From Paramacrobiotus metropolitanus (lineage: Eukaryota > Tardigrada > Eutardigrada > Parachela > Macrobiotidae), in assembly GCF_019649055.1 (NCBI RefSeq), contig NW_026570383.1, positions 124,001 to 188,000 on the forward strand: a stretch of DNA of 64,000 bases. Direction: 5' to 3'. Under the pieces are notes generated by a model. That model did no database searches. It had not been told where the DNA came from and saw only the letters and a program-made list of their open reading frames with translations. The translations under genes were made by a program, and so were the position numbers. Position 1 is the first letter of the stretch. Every line of letters starts with the position of its first letter. Below, in pieces: positions 1-13,410 of the stretch.

Positions 1-3000
1 TCCGCCCAGTGCCGGGTGGTGGTACGCGGCCGTTAACGACTTTCGCCCAGTGCCGGGTGGTGGTACGCGGCCGTCAACGACTTCCGTCCAGTTCCGGGTG
101 GTGGTGCGCGGCCGTCAACGACTTCCGCTTAGTGCCGGGTGGTGGTACGCGGCCGTCAACGACTTCAGCCCAGTGCCGGGTGGTGGTACGCAACCGTTAA
201 CGACTTCCGCCCAGTGCCGGGTGGTGGTACGCGGCCGTCAACGACTTCCGCCCAGTGCCGGGTGGTGGTGCGCGGCCGTCAACGACTTCCGCCCAGTGCC
301 GGGTGGTGGTACGCGGCCGTCAACGACTTCCGCCCAGTGCCGGGTGGTGGTACGCAACCGTTAACGACTTCCGCCCAGTGCCGGGTGGTGGTACGCGGCC
401 GTCAACGACTTCCGCCCAGTGCCGGGTGGTGGTACGCGGCCGTCAACGACTTCCGCCCAGTGCCGGGTGGTGGTGCGCGGCCGTTAACTACTTCCGCCCA
501 GTGCCGGGTGGTGGTACGCAACCGTTAACGACTTCCGCCCAGTGCCGGGTGGTGGTACGCGGCCGTCAACGACTTCCGCCCAGTGCCGGGTGGTGGTACG
601 CAACCGTCAACGACTTCCGCCCAGTGCCGGGTGGTGGTGCGCGGCCGTCAACGACTTCCGCCCAGTGCCGGGTGGTGGTACGCGGCCGTCAACGACTTCC
701 GCCCAGTGCCGGGTGGTGGTACGCGGCCGTCAACGACTTCCGCCCAGTGCCGGGTGGTGGTACGCGGCCGTCAACGACTTCCGCCCAGTGCCGGGTGGTG
801 GTACGCGGCCGTCAACGACTTCCGCCCAGTGCCGGGTGGTGGTACGTGGCCGTCAACGACTTCCGCCCAGTGCCGGGTGGTGGTACGCAACCGTTAACGA
901 CTTCCGCCCAGTGCCGGGTGGTGGTGCGCGGCCGTCAACGACTTCCGCCCAGTGCCGGGTGGTGGTACGCGGCCGTTAACGACTTCCGCCCAGTGCCGGG
1001 TGGTGGTACGCGGCCGTTAACGACTTCCGCCCAGTGCCGGGTGGTGGTACGCGGCCGTCAACGACTTCCGCCCAGTGCCGGGTGGTGGTACGCGGCCGTT
1101 AACGACTTCCGCCCAGTGCCGGGTGGTGGTACGCGGCCGTCAACGACTTCCGCCCAGTGCCGGGTGGTGGTACGCGGCCGTCAACGACTTCCGCCCAGTG
1201 CCGGGTGGTGGTACGCGGCCGTCAACGACTTCCGCCCAGTGCCGGGTGGTGGTACGCGGCCGTCAACGACTTCCGCCCAGTGCCGGGTGGTGGTACGCGG
1301 CCGTCAACGACTTCCGCCCAGTGCCGGGTGGTGGTACGCAACCGTTAACGACTTCCGCCCAGTGCCGGGTGGTGGTACGCGGCCGTCAACGACTTCCGCC
1401 CAGTGCCGGGTGGTGGTACGCGGCCGTCAACGACTTCCGCCCAGTGCCGGTGGTGGTACGCGGCCGTCAACGACTTCCGCCCAGTGCCGGGTGGTGGTAC
1501 GCGGCCGTCAACGACTTCCGCCCAGTGCCGGGTGGTGGTACGCGGCCGTTAACTACTTCCGCCCAGTGCCGGGTGGTGGTACGCAACCGTTAACGACTTC
1601 CGCCCAGTGCCGGGTGGTGGTACGCGGCCGTCAACGACTTCCGCCCAGTGCCGGGTGGTGGTACGCAACCGTTAACGACTTCCGCCCAGTGCCGGGTGGT
1701 GGTGCGCGGCCGTTAACTACTTCCGCCCAGTGCCGGGTGGTGGTACGCGGCCGTCAACGACTTCCGCCCAGTGCCGGGTGGTGGTACGCGGCCGTCAACG
1801 ACTTCCGCCCAGTGCCGGGTGGTGGTACGCGGCCGTCAACGACTTCCGCCCAGTGCCGTGTGGTGGTACGCGGCCGTCAACGACTTCCGCCCAGTGCCGG
1901 GTGGTGGTACGCGGCCGTCAACGACTTCCGCCCAGTGCCGGGTGGTGGTACGCGGCCGTTAACTACTTCCGCCCAGTGCCGGGTGGTGGTACGCGGCCGT
2001 CAACGACTTCCGCCCAGTGCCGGGTGGTGGTACGCGGCCGTCAACGACTTCCGCCCAGTGCCGGGTGGTGGTACGCGGCCGTCAACGACTTCCGCCCAGT
2101 GCCGGGTGGTGGTACGTGGCCGTCAACGACTTCCGCCCAGTGCCTGGTGGTGGTACGCAACCGTTTACGACTTCCGCCCAGTGCCGGGTGGTGGTGCGCG
2201 GCCGTCAACGACTTCCGCCCAGTGCCGGGTGGTGGTACGCGGCCGTTAACTACTTCCGCCCAGTGCCGGGTGGTTGTGCGCGGCCGTCAACGACTTCCGC
2301 CCAGTGCCGGGTGGTGGTACGCGGCCGTCAACGACTTCCGCCCAGTGCCGGGTGGTGGTACGCGGCCGTCAACGACTTCCGCCCAGTGCCGGGTGGTGGT
2401 ACGCGGCCGTCAACGACTTCCGCCCAGTGCCGGGTGGTGGTACGCAACCGTTAACGACTTCCGCCCAGTGCCGGGTGGTGGTGCGCGGCCGTCAACGACT
2501 TCCGCCCAGTGCCGGGTGGTGGTACGCGGCCGTTAACGACTTCCGCCCAGTGCCGGGTGGTGGTGCGCGGCCGTCAACGACTTCCGCCCAGTGCCGGGTG
2601 GTGGTACGCGGCCGTCAACGACTTCCGCCCAGTGCCGGGTGGTGGTACGCGGCCGTTAACGACTTCCGCCCAGTGCCGGGTGGTGGTACGCGGCCGTCAA
2701 CGACTTCCGCCCAGTGCCGGGTGGTGGTACGCGGCCGTCAACGACTTCCGCCCAGTGCCGGGTGGTGGTACGCGGCCGTCAACGACTTCCGCCCAGTGCC
2801 GGGTGGTGGTACGCGGCCGTCAACGACTTCCGCCCAGTGCCGGGTGGTGGTACGTGGCCGTCAACGACTTCCGCCCAGTGCCGGGTGGTGGTACGCAACC
2901 GTTAACGACTTCCGCCCAGTGCCGGGTGGTGGTACGCGGCCGTCAACGACTTCCGCCCAGTGCCGGGTGGTGGTACGTGGCCGTCAACCACTTCCGCCCA

Positions 3001-6000
3001 GTGCCGTGTGGTGGTACGCGGCCGTCAACGACTTCCGCCCAGTGCCGGGTGGTGGTACGCGGCCGTCAACGACTTCCGTCCAGTTCCGGGTGGTTTTACG
3101 CGGCCGTTAACTACTTCCGCCCAGTGCCGGGTGGTGGTACGCAACCGTTAACGACTTCCGCCCAGTGCCGGGTGGTGGTACGCGGCCGTCAACGACTTCC
3201 GCCCAGTGCCGGGTGGTGGTACGCGGCCGTTAACGACTTCCGCCCAGTGCCGGGTGGTGGTACGCGGCCGTCAACGACTTCCGCCCAGTGCCGGGTGGTG
3301 GTACGCGGCCGTCAACGACTTCCGCCCAGTGCCGGGTGGTGGTACGCGGCCGTCAACGACTTCCGCCCAGTGCCGGGTGGTGGTACGCGGCCGTCAACGA
3401 CTTCCGCCCAGTGCCGGGTGGTGGTACGCGGCCGTCAACGACTTCCGCCCAGTGCCGGTGTGGTGGTACGCGGCCGTCAACGACTTCCGCCCAGTGCCGG
3501 GTGGTGGTACGCGGCCGTCAACGACTTCCGCCCAGTGCCGGGTGGTGGTACGCGGCCGTCAACGACTTCCGCCCAGTGCCGGGTGGTGGTACGCAACCGT
3601 TAACGACTTCCGCCCAGTGCCGGGTGGTGGTGCGCGGCCGTCAACGACTTCCGCCCAGTGCCGGGTGGTGGTACGCAACCGTTAACGACTTCCGCCCAGT
3701 GCCGGGTGGTGGTGCGCGGCCGTCAACGACTTCCGCCCAGTGCCGGGTGGTGGTACGCGGCCGTCAACGACTTCCGCCCAGTGCCGGGTGGTGGTACGCG
3801 GCCGTCAACGACTTCCGCCCAGTGCCGGGTGGTGGTACGTGGCCGTCAACGACTTCCGCCCAGTGCCGTGTGGTGGTACGCGGCCGTCAACGACTTCCGC
3901 CCAGTGCCGGGTGGTGGTACGCGGCCGTCAACGACTTCCGCCCAGTGCCGGGTGGTGGTACGCGGCCGTTAACGACTTCCGCCCAGTGCCGGGTGGTGGT
4001 ACGCGGCCGTCAACGACTTCCGCCCAGTGCCGGGTGGTGGTACGCGGCCGTCAACGACTTCCGCCCAGTGCCGGGTGGTGGTACGCGGCCGTCAACGACT
4101 TCCGCCCAGTGCCGGGTGGTGGTACGCGGCCGTCAACGACTTCCGCCCAGTGCCGGGTGGTGGTACGCAACCGTCAACGACTTCCGCCCAGTGCCGGGTG
4201 GTGGTGCGCGGCCGTCAACGACTTCCGCCCAGTGCCGGGTGGTGGTACGCGGCCGTCAACGACTTCCGCCCAGTGCCGGGTGGTGGTGCGCGGCCGTCAA
4301 CGACTTCCGCCCAGTGCCGGGTGGTGGTACGCGGCCGTCAACGACTTCCGCCCAGTGCCGGGTGGTGGTACGCGGCCGTCAACGACTTCCGCCCAGTGCC
4401 GGGTGGTGGTACGCGGCCGTCAACGACTTCCGCCCAGTGCCGGGTGGTGGTACGCAACCGTTAACGACTTCCGCCCAGTGCCGGGTGGTGGTGCGCGGCC
4501 GTCAACGACTTCCGCCCAGTGCCGGGTGGTGGTACGCGGCCGTTAACTACTTCCGCCCAGTGCCGGGTGGTGGTGCGCGGCCTTCAACGACTTCCGCCCA
4601 GTGCCGGGTGGTGGTACGCGGCCGTCAACGACTTCCGCCCAGTGCCGGGTGGTGGTACGCGGCCGTTAACGACTTCCGCCCAGTGCCGGGTGGTGGTACG
4701 TGGCCGTCAACGACTTCCGCCCAGTGCCGGTGGTGGTACGCGGCCGTCAACGACTTCCGCCCAGTGCCGGGTGGTGGTACGCGGCCGTCAACGACTTCCG
4801 CCCAGTGCCGGGTGGTGGTACGCGGCCGTCAACGACTTCCGCCCAGTGCCGGGTGGTGGTACGCGGCCGTCAACGACTTCCGCCCAGTGCCGGGTGGTGG
4901 TACGCAACCGTTAACGACTTCCGCCCAGTGCCGGGTGGTGGTACGCGGCCGTCAACGACTTCCGCCCAGTGCCGGGTGGTGGTACGGCCGTCAACCACTT
5001 CCGCCCAGTGCCGTGTGGTGGTACGCGGCCGTCAACGACTTCCGCCCAGTGTCGGGTGGTGGTACGCGGCCGTCAACGACTTCCGTCAGTGCCGGGTGGT
5101 GTACGCGGCCGTTAACTACTTCCGCCCAGTGCCGGGTGGTGGTACAACCGTTAACGACTTCCGCCCAGTGCCGGGTGGTGGTACGCGGCCGTCAACGACT
5201 TCCGGCCCAGTGCCGGTGGTGGTGCGCGGCCGTCAACGACTTCCGCCCAGTGCCGGGTGGTGGTAACCGTTAACGACTTCCGCCCAGTGCCGGGTGGTGG
5301 TACGGCCGTCAACGACTTCCGCCCAGTGCCGGGTGGTGGTACGCGGCTGTCAACGACTTCCGCCCAGTGCCGGGTGGTGGTACGCGGCCGTCAAACTTCC
5401 GCCCAGTGCCGGGTGGTGGTACGCGGCCGTCAACGACTTCCGCCCAGTGCCGGGTGGTGGTGCGCGGCCGTCAACGACTTCGCCCAGTGCCGGGTGGTGG
5501 TACGCAACCGTTAACGACTTCCGCCCAGTGCCGGGTGGTGGTGCGCGGCCGTCAACGACTTCCGCCCAGTGCCGGTGGTAGTGCGGCCGTTAACGACTTC
5601 CGCCCAGTGCCGGTGGTGGTACGCGGCCGTCAACGACTCCGCCCAGTGCCGGGTGGTGGTACGGCCGTTAACGACTTCGCCCAGTGCTGTGGTGGTGGTA
5701 CGCGGCCGTCAACGACTCCGTGGTCCGGGTGGTGGTGCGCGGCCGTTACGACTCCGCTTAGTGCCGGGTGGTGGTACGCGGCCGTCAACGACTTCAGCCC
5801 AGTGCCGGGTGGTGGTACGCAACCGTTAACGACTTCCGCCCAGTGCCGGGTGGTGGCACGCGGCCGTCAACGACTTCCGCCCAGTGCCGGGTGGTGGTAC
5901 GCGGCCGTCAACGACTTCCGCCCAGTGCCGGTGGTGGTACGTGGCCGTCAACGACTTCCGCCCAGTGCCGGGTGGTGGTACGCAACCGTTAACGACTTCC

Positions 6001-9000
6001 GCCCAGTGCCGGGTGGTGGTACGCGGCCGTCAACGACTTCCGCCCAGTGCCGGTGGTGGTACGTGGCCGTCAACGACTTCCGCCCAGTGCCCGGTGGTGG
6101 TACGCGGCCGTCAACGACTTCCGCCCAGTGCCGGGTGGTGGTACGCGGCCGTCAACGACTTCCGCCCAGTGCCGGGTGGTGGTACGCGGCCGTCAACGAC
6201 TTCCGCCCAGTGCCGGGTGGTGGTACGCAACCGTTAACGACTTCCGCCCAGTGCCGGGTGGTGGTACGCGGCCGTCAACGACTTCCGCCCAGTGCCGGGT
6301 GGTGGTACGCGACCGTCAACGACTTCCGCCCAGTGCCGGTGGTGGTACGTGGCCGTCAACGACTTCCGCCCAGTGCCGGGTGGTGGTACGCAGCCGTTAA
6401 CGACTTCCGCCCAGTGCCGGGTGGTGGTACGCGGCCGTCAACGACTTCCGCCCAGTGCCGGGTGGTGGTACGCGGCCGTTAACGACTTCCGCCCAGTGCC
6501 GGGTGGTGGTACGCGGCCGTCAACGACTTCCGCCCAGTGCCGGGTGGTGGTACGCGGCCGTCAACGACTTCCGCCCAGTGCCGGTGTGGTGGTACGCGGC
6601 CGTTAACGACTTCCGCCCAGTGCCGGTGGTGGTACGCGGCCGTCAACGACTTCCGCCCAGTGCCGGTGGTGGTACGCGGCCGTCAACGACTTCCGCCCAG
6701 TGCCGGTGGTGGTACGCGGCCGTCAACGACTTCCGCCCAGTGCCGGTGGTGGTACGCGGCCGTCAACGACTTCCGCCCAGTGCCGGGTGGTGGTACGCGG
6801 CCGTCAACGACTTCCGCCCAGTGCCGGGTGGTGGTACGCGGCCGTCAACGACTTCCGCCCAGTGCCGGGTGGTGGTACGCGACCGTCAACGACTTCCGCC
6901 CAGTGCCGGGTGGTGGTACGCGGCCGTCAACGACTTCCGCCCAGTGCCGGGTGGTGGTACGCGGCCGTTAACCACTTCCGCCCAGTGCCGGGTGGTGGTA
7001 CGCAACCGTCAACGACTTCCGCCCAGTGCCGGTGGTGGTACGCGGCCGTCAACGACTTCCGCCCAGTGCCGGGTGGTGGTACGCGGCCGTCAACGACTTC
7101 CGCCCAGTGCCGTGGTGGTACGCGGCCGTCAACGACTTCCGCCCAGTGCCGGTGGTGGTACGCGGCCGTCAACGACTTCCGCCCAGTGCCGGGTGGTGGT
7201 ACGCGGCCGTCAACGACTTCCGCCCAGTGCCGGGTGGTGGTACGCGGCCGTTAACGACTTCCGCCCAGTGCCGGGTGGTGGTACGCGGCCGTCAACGACT
7301 TCCGCCCAGTGCCGGGTGGTGGTACGCGGCCGTCAACGACTTCCGCCCAGTGCCGGGTGGTGGTACGCGGCCGTCAACGACTTCCGCCCAGTGCCGGTGG
7401 TGGTACGCGGCCGTCAACGACTTCCGCCCAGTGCCGGGTGGTGGTACGCGGCCGTCAACGACTTCCGCCCAGTGCCGGGTGGTGGTACGCGGCCGTCAAC
7501 GACTTCCGCCCAGTGCCGGGTGGTGGTACGCGGCCGTCAACGACTTCCGCCCAGTGCCGGGTGGTGGTACGCGGCCGTCAACGACTTCCGCCCAGTGCCG
7601 GGTGGTGGTACGCGGCCGTCAACGACTTCCGCCCAGTGCCGGGTGGTGGTACGCGGCCGTCAACGACTTCCGCCCAGTGCCGGTGGTGGTACGCGGCCGT
7701 CAACGACTTCCGCCCAGTGCCGGGTGGTGGTACGCGGCCGTCAACGACTTCCGCCCAGTGCCGGGTGGTGGTACGCGGCCGTCAACGACTTCCGCCCAGT
7801 GCCGGTGGTGGTACGCGGCCGTCAACGACTTCCGCCCAGTGCCGGGTGGTGGTACGCGGCCGTTAACTACTTCCGCCCAGTGCCGGGTGGTGGTACGCAA
7901 CCGTTAACGACTTCCGCCCAGTGCCGGGTGGTGGTGCGCGGCCGTCAACGACTTCCGCCCAGTGCCGGGTGGTGGTGCGCGGCCGTTAACGACTTCCGCC
8001 CAGTGCCGGGTGGTGGTACGCGGCCGTCAACGACTTCCGCCCAGTGCCGGGTGGTGGTACGCGGCCGTCAACGACTTCCGCCCAGTGCCGGGTGGTGGTA
8101 CGCGGCCGTCAACGACTTCCGCCCAGTGCCGGTGGTGGTACGCGGCCGTTAACGACTTCCGCCCAGTGCCGGGTGGTGGTACGCGGCCGTTAACGACTTC
8201 CGCCCAGTGCCGGTGGTGGTACGCGGCCGTCAACGACTTCCGCCCAGTGCCGGTGGTGGTACGCGGCCGTCAACGACTTCCGCCCAGTGCCGGGTGGTGG
8301 TACGCGGCCGTCAACGACTTCCGCCCAGTGCCGGGTGGTGGTACGCGGCCGTCATGACTTCCGCCCAGTGCCGGTGTGGTGGTACGCGGCCGTCAACGAC
8401 TTCCGCCCAGTGCCGGTGGTGGTACGCGGCCGTCAACGACTTCCGCCCAGTGCCGGGTGGTGGTACGCGGCCGTCAACGACTTCCGCCCAGTGCCGGGTG
8501 GTGGTACGCGGCCGTTAACGACTTCCGCCCAGTGCCGGGTGGTGGTACGCGGCCGTCAACGACTTCCGCCCAGTGCCGGGTGGTGGTACGCGGCCGTCAA
8601 CGACTTCCGCCCAGTGCCGGGTGGTGGTACGCGGCCGTTAACGACTTCCGCCCAGTGCCGGTGGTGGTACGCAACCGTCAACGACTTCCGCCCAGTGCCG
8701 GGTGGTGGTACGCGGCCAACGACTTCCGCCCAGTGCCGGGTGGTGGTACGCGGCCGTTAACGACTTCCGCCCAGTGCCGGTGGTGGTGCGCGGCCGTCAA
8801 CGACTTCCGCCCAGTGCCGGGTGGTGGTACGCGGCCGTCAACGACTTCCGCCCAGTGCCGGTGGTGGTACGCGGCCGTCAACGACTTCCGCCCAGTGCCG
8901 GTGGTGGTACGCGGCCGTCAACGACTTCCGCCCAGTGCCGGGTGGTGGTACGCAAGCCGTCAACGACTTCCGCCCAGTGCCGGGTGGTGGTACGCGGCCG

Positions 9001-10972
9001 TCAACGACTTCCGCCCAGTGCCGGGTGGTGGTACGCGGCCGTTAACGACTTCCGCCCAGTGCCGGGTGGTGGTACGCGGCCGTCAACGACTTCCGCCCAG
9101 TGCCGGGTGGTGGTACGCGGCCGTCAACGACTTCCGCCCAGTGCCGGGTGGTACGCGGCCGTCAACGACTTCCGCCCAGTGCCGGGTGGTGGTACGCGGC
9201 CGTCAACGACTTCCGCCCAGTGCCGGGTGGTGGTACGCGGCCGTCAACGACTTCCGCCCAGTGCCGGGTGGTGGTACGCGGCCGTCAACGACTTCCGCCC
9301 AGTGCCGGGTGGTGGTACGCGGCCGTCAACGACTTCCGCCCAGTGCCGGGTGGTGGTACGCGGCCGTCAACGACTTCCGCCCAGTGCCGGGTGGTGGTAC
9401 GCGGCCGTCAACGACTTCCGCCCAGTGCCGAGTGGTGGTACGCGGCCGTTAACGACTTCCGCCCAGTGCCGGGTGGTGGTACGCGGCCGTCAACGACTTC
9501 CGCCCAGTGCCGGGTGGTGGTACGCGGCCGTCAACGACTTCCGCCCAGTGCCGGGTGGTGGTACGCGGCTGTTAACGACTTCCGCCCAGTGCCGGGTGGT
9601 GGTACGCGGCCGTCAACGACTTCCGCCCAGTGCCGGGTGGTGGTACGCGGCCGTCAACGACTTCCGCCCGGTGCCGGGTGGTGGTACGCGGCCGTCAACG
9701 ACTTACGCCCAGTGCCGGGTGGAGGTACGCGGCCGTCAACGACTTCCGCCCAGTGCCGGGGTGGTGGTACGCGGCCGTCAACGACTTCCGCCCAGTGCCG
9801 GTGGTGGTACGCGGCCGTCAACGACTTCCGCCCAGTGCCGGGTGGAGGTACGCGGCCGTCAACGACTTACGCCCAGTGCCGGGGTGGTGGTGCGCGGCCG
9901 TCAACGACTGCCGCCCAGTGCCGGGTGGAGGTACGCGGCCGTTAACGACTTCCGCCCAATGCCGGGGTGGTGGTGCGCGGCCGTCAACGACTTCCGCCCG
10001 GTGCCGGGTGGTGTTACGCGGCCGTTAACGACTTACGCCCAGTGCTGGGTGGAGGTACGCGGCCGTTAACGACTTCCGCCCAGTGCCGGGTGGTGGTGCG
10101 CGGCCGTCAACGACTTACGCCCAGTGCTGGGTGGAGGTACGCGGCCGTTAACGACTTCCGCCCAGTGCCGGGTTGGTGGTGCGCGGCCGTCAACGACTTC
10201 CGCCCAGTGCCGGGTGGTGGTGCGCGGCCGTCAACGACTTCCGCCCAGTGCCGGGTGGTGGTGCGCGGCCGTCAACGACTTCCGCCCAGTGCCGGTGGTG
10301 GTACGCGGCCGTCAACGACTTCCGCCCAGTGCCGGGTGGTGGTACGCGGCCGTCAACGACTTCCGCCCAGTGCCGGTGGTGGTACGCGGCCGTCAACGAC
10401 TTCCGCCCAGTGCCGGGTGGTGGTACGCGGCCGTCAACGACTTCCGCCCAGTGCCGGGTGGTGGTACGCGGCCGTCAACGACTTCCGCCCAGTGCCGGGT
10501 GGAGGTACGCGGCCGTTAACGACTTCCGCCCAGTGCCGGGTGGTGGTACGCGGCCGTCAACGACTTACGCCCAGTGCCGGGTGGAGGTACGCGGCCGTTA
10601 ACGACTTCCGCCCAGTGCCGGGGTGGTGGTGCGCGGCCGTCAACGACTTCCGCCCAGTGCCGGGTGGAGGTACGCGGCCGTTAACGACTTCCGCCCAGTG
10701 CCGGGGTGGTGGTGCGCGGCCGTCAACGACTTCCGCCCGGTGCCGGGTGGTGGTACGCGGCCGTCAACGACTTACGCCCAGTGCCGGGTGGAGGTACGCG
10801 GCCGTTAACGACTTCCGCCCAGTGCCGGGTGGTGGTGCGCGGCCGTCAACGACTTCCGCCCAGTGCCGGGTGGTGGTACGCGGCCGTCAACGACTTCCGC
10901 CCAGTGCCGGGTGGTGGTACGCGGCCGTCAACGACTTCCGCCCAGTGCCGGGTGGTGGTACGCGGCCGTCAA
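1..10972. repeat. 41-bp GC-rich tandem satellite array
   Basis: About 265 head-to-tail copies of a 41-bp unit that starts GCGGCCGTCAACGACTTCCG and continues through CCCAGTGCCGGGTGGTGGTAC. The array is cut by the left edge of the window, so its full length is unknown. It ends abruptly at about 10972 in unrelated AT-rich DNA. Common variants are CAACCGTTAAC for CGGCCGTCAAC, GTGCGCGG for GTACGCGG, and 40-bp units with GCCGGTGG in place of GCCGGGTGG. Because 41 is not a multiple of 3 and the unit has no stop in most frames, open frames of up to 664 codons arise by chance in all three forward frames. All carry the same 41-residue periodic translation, so I do not treat them as genes. Satellite DNA of this kind is usually heterochromatic; its place on the chromosome cannot be told from here. 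Confidence 0.97.
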
Positions 10973-13410
10973 TGGCCCCCCATAATGCCTGTTCTTGACT
11001 TATTGACCTTTATCGTAGGTCAATAAATCAAGCTATGCACGTAAAGACAAACTTCGTAGTCTTCGTAGTATTTTTACTTAATTAGTTGCAGTTGCCTTAA
11101 TTAAGATGTCATATCCGTACAGTGCTATGCATAGTGGGGGATATTCTCTTACACCATTTTGAAGTCCAGTGTGATCTCGACGTTTCCGGCTGCATTCGAA
11201 AACATCGTGTACAACTATATGCAATTAATCCATAAAGTTTCTCAAATTATGTGAAGTAGATTGCACCTCGTGCCTCGTATGCAGCGGATGCTTTGTGTTT
11301 ACAGACAAACGGGATCCTTGTAACTGGATGGAGTGTACTGGATGAAAATTGCGCAAAACAGAGATGTACATCTATTGTATCTCTAAGTTACTACAATGTC
11401 ATCTTGTTGTTGCTACAATGTTCGTCACTGAGGACCAGAATCATCGGCTGGAGCCCGCAACAGCATTATCCTTCGGCAAGTCAGTGTCACACACTTCCCC
11501 GGAAAACGGACACCGATAACGGCTATCCTGAACGCGCATGTTGGGACGATCGTTGGGACCATCGCCGGCCTCATTAATGTGATGGATTTGAGTGCCTACA
11601 ATTTAAGCAGCATACGGCAATCATTTTTAAGGTAAACGGCTCTGGCATTGCAACGTCAGTTGAAAAGCAGCATATACTCAAAATGTTTGAAAAGGAGTGG
11701 CAAATATAAAGCCCTGCTACGCCAAGTTGGGACAGTTTTTCTCAGACATTCCCATGAATCAGCCGATACCAAATAAAAACGTATTAAATGTTCACATGAT
11801 CCCTATGTTTGTCCAACATTTTGTGCATTTGAGGTTTCGATGCTTTCAGCTTGTTTCGAAATATAATGAGATTAAAACTAGAGCAGACTAGTTGGAAAAT
11901 ATGATTCGACCCATCGATCTTATTGGACACTTTCCTATTTAGAATTTGTATAAAAATTCTTTTGGTGTGATAGTCTAAAATTTGTAACTTCAGATTGTTT
12001 GCGATGCAGTACTCTTGCGAACTCTTCTGTATGCTAGGTGATTTCAGCCAGGTGTGAGTGACCTTTGCAATCTGACTGCAGGTGCCCGAAAACTGGGGGA
12101 TGACTTCGTCTGCATGATCGCCTTACAGTCGCAGAGTACCGAATGTAAATTGTTTTGGTAAAACCTCGTTCAGGAAGTTTATCACATTGAAAAAAAAATC
12201 AATTAAATAAATTGCAAAGGAAAAAATACCTAGAAAAAAAAATAAAAAAATTACCCAGAAAAAAAAATCAAGTCCTTACATAAATTACAATGTATTACCG
12301 CTGTAGTACATCGACTCAAAGGAAAGTTTAGAAAAATAAAAATTCTTCATAATTACCAACAATAATTCCTAAGAAAACGGGTATTAATTTGGAGACAACG
12401 GTCACAGGGGTTCGCATCAACGAATTACCGAACTATTACTACTATTTAGTGTAGCAATTGAGTGATCAAATTACTAGTTCGATAGATGGGTGAGTAACCG
12501 CATTACCGCTACTTTCCAGTGCACAGAGTTCGCTAGGTGAGTAAGCAACCAAACGAGTGGTAACGAACGAATAACTGAGGTACCGCTACACGAACTGCGA
12601 GTGACTGGTGAGTGATCGAAGTACCACTATTCTCGTGTGCAGAGGCCGGTAGGCGAGCGAGTGACCGACCTAATGAAATTATTCATTGCGCATCGCTCGC
12701 TAGGTGGGTACGTAACGAAACGAGTGGTGGTGAGTTACTGAAGTACCACTACTGTTCACTGCACATAGTGAGTGACCAATTTCCATTACTGTCCCATGCG
12801 CAAAGCCGACTGAGAGTTCGAGTAACCAAATTGTCGTTATTTTTTTAGCGCAAATCGTGATAGGAGGTGAAGAACTGAAGTACATAACAACCCTGCTTGG
12901 TGCATATAGTGATCACTGATCGCAAATAGCGCACGCGGCAATACTAAATTAATCAAAGTCATTTGAGAAACAGACCGCAGACCACAAGAAACGCGGAGGC
13001 AAAGTCGAAGCCGTTTCTTGTACATAATAAAGCCTTTCCTCACTATCGCGAGCCCTGTACGTGGTCTGTTACAAGCTATGAAATAAAATCTTAACTACAA
13101 AAACCGATTTATTGCGACGTTCTCTATCAAAAGACAAAACCATTAACCACTGAAACTTCATATTATATAGTGTATATTAAAATATGGTAGACGATTTCGG
13201 TTCTTTAATTCTCAAAAACAGATAGCATTGATGAGAAAATGTTGCATCAAGCGCGTCAGATATCCCGGCTGCAAATCTTTCACTCCGTCGACGCACCACT
13301 TCTTCCCGCGATAATGCGATGTGAGGCGAGGATCAGCCGTCTGCAGAGCGCACAGCATCTGGAAATGCCAACATCAGGCTATAGCACAGCTGTATCAAGG
13401 CACTTAGGCA
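10973..13410. other. AT-rich intergenic spacer
   Basis: No gene is supported here. The stretch includes A-rich runs at about 12188-12275 and the degenerate repeat at 12420-12930 listed separately. Short open frames (for example 11293-11577) have no recognisable similarity and no convincing splice context. Confidence 0.6.
12420..12930. repeat. Degenerate tandem repeat, about 180-bp period
   Basis: Phrases such as TCGCTAGGTGAGTAA, AAACGAGTGGT, GTACCACTAC and GTGAGTGACC recur several times. The pair TCGCTAGGTGAGTAAGCAAC (about 12530) and TCGCTAGGTGGGTACGTAAC (about 12709), each followed by AAACGAGTGGT, gives a spacing near 178 bp. Shorter sub-repeats lie within. The copies are strongly diverged, so this is an old array. 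It is unrelated to the 41-bp satellite. Confidence 0.6.

Noticed and set aside
1-10972. CRISPR-like array
   Set aside because: Units are contiguous with no unique spacers, and the genome context is eukaryotic.
9-10998. Many long open frames (up to 664 codons) in the left 11 kb on the plus strand, and some on the minus strand
   Set aside because: They are translations of the 41-bp satellite in different frames. The unit lacks stops, so open frames are expected without coding.
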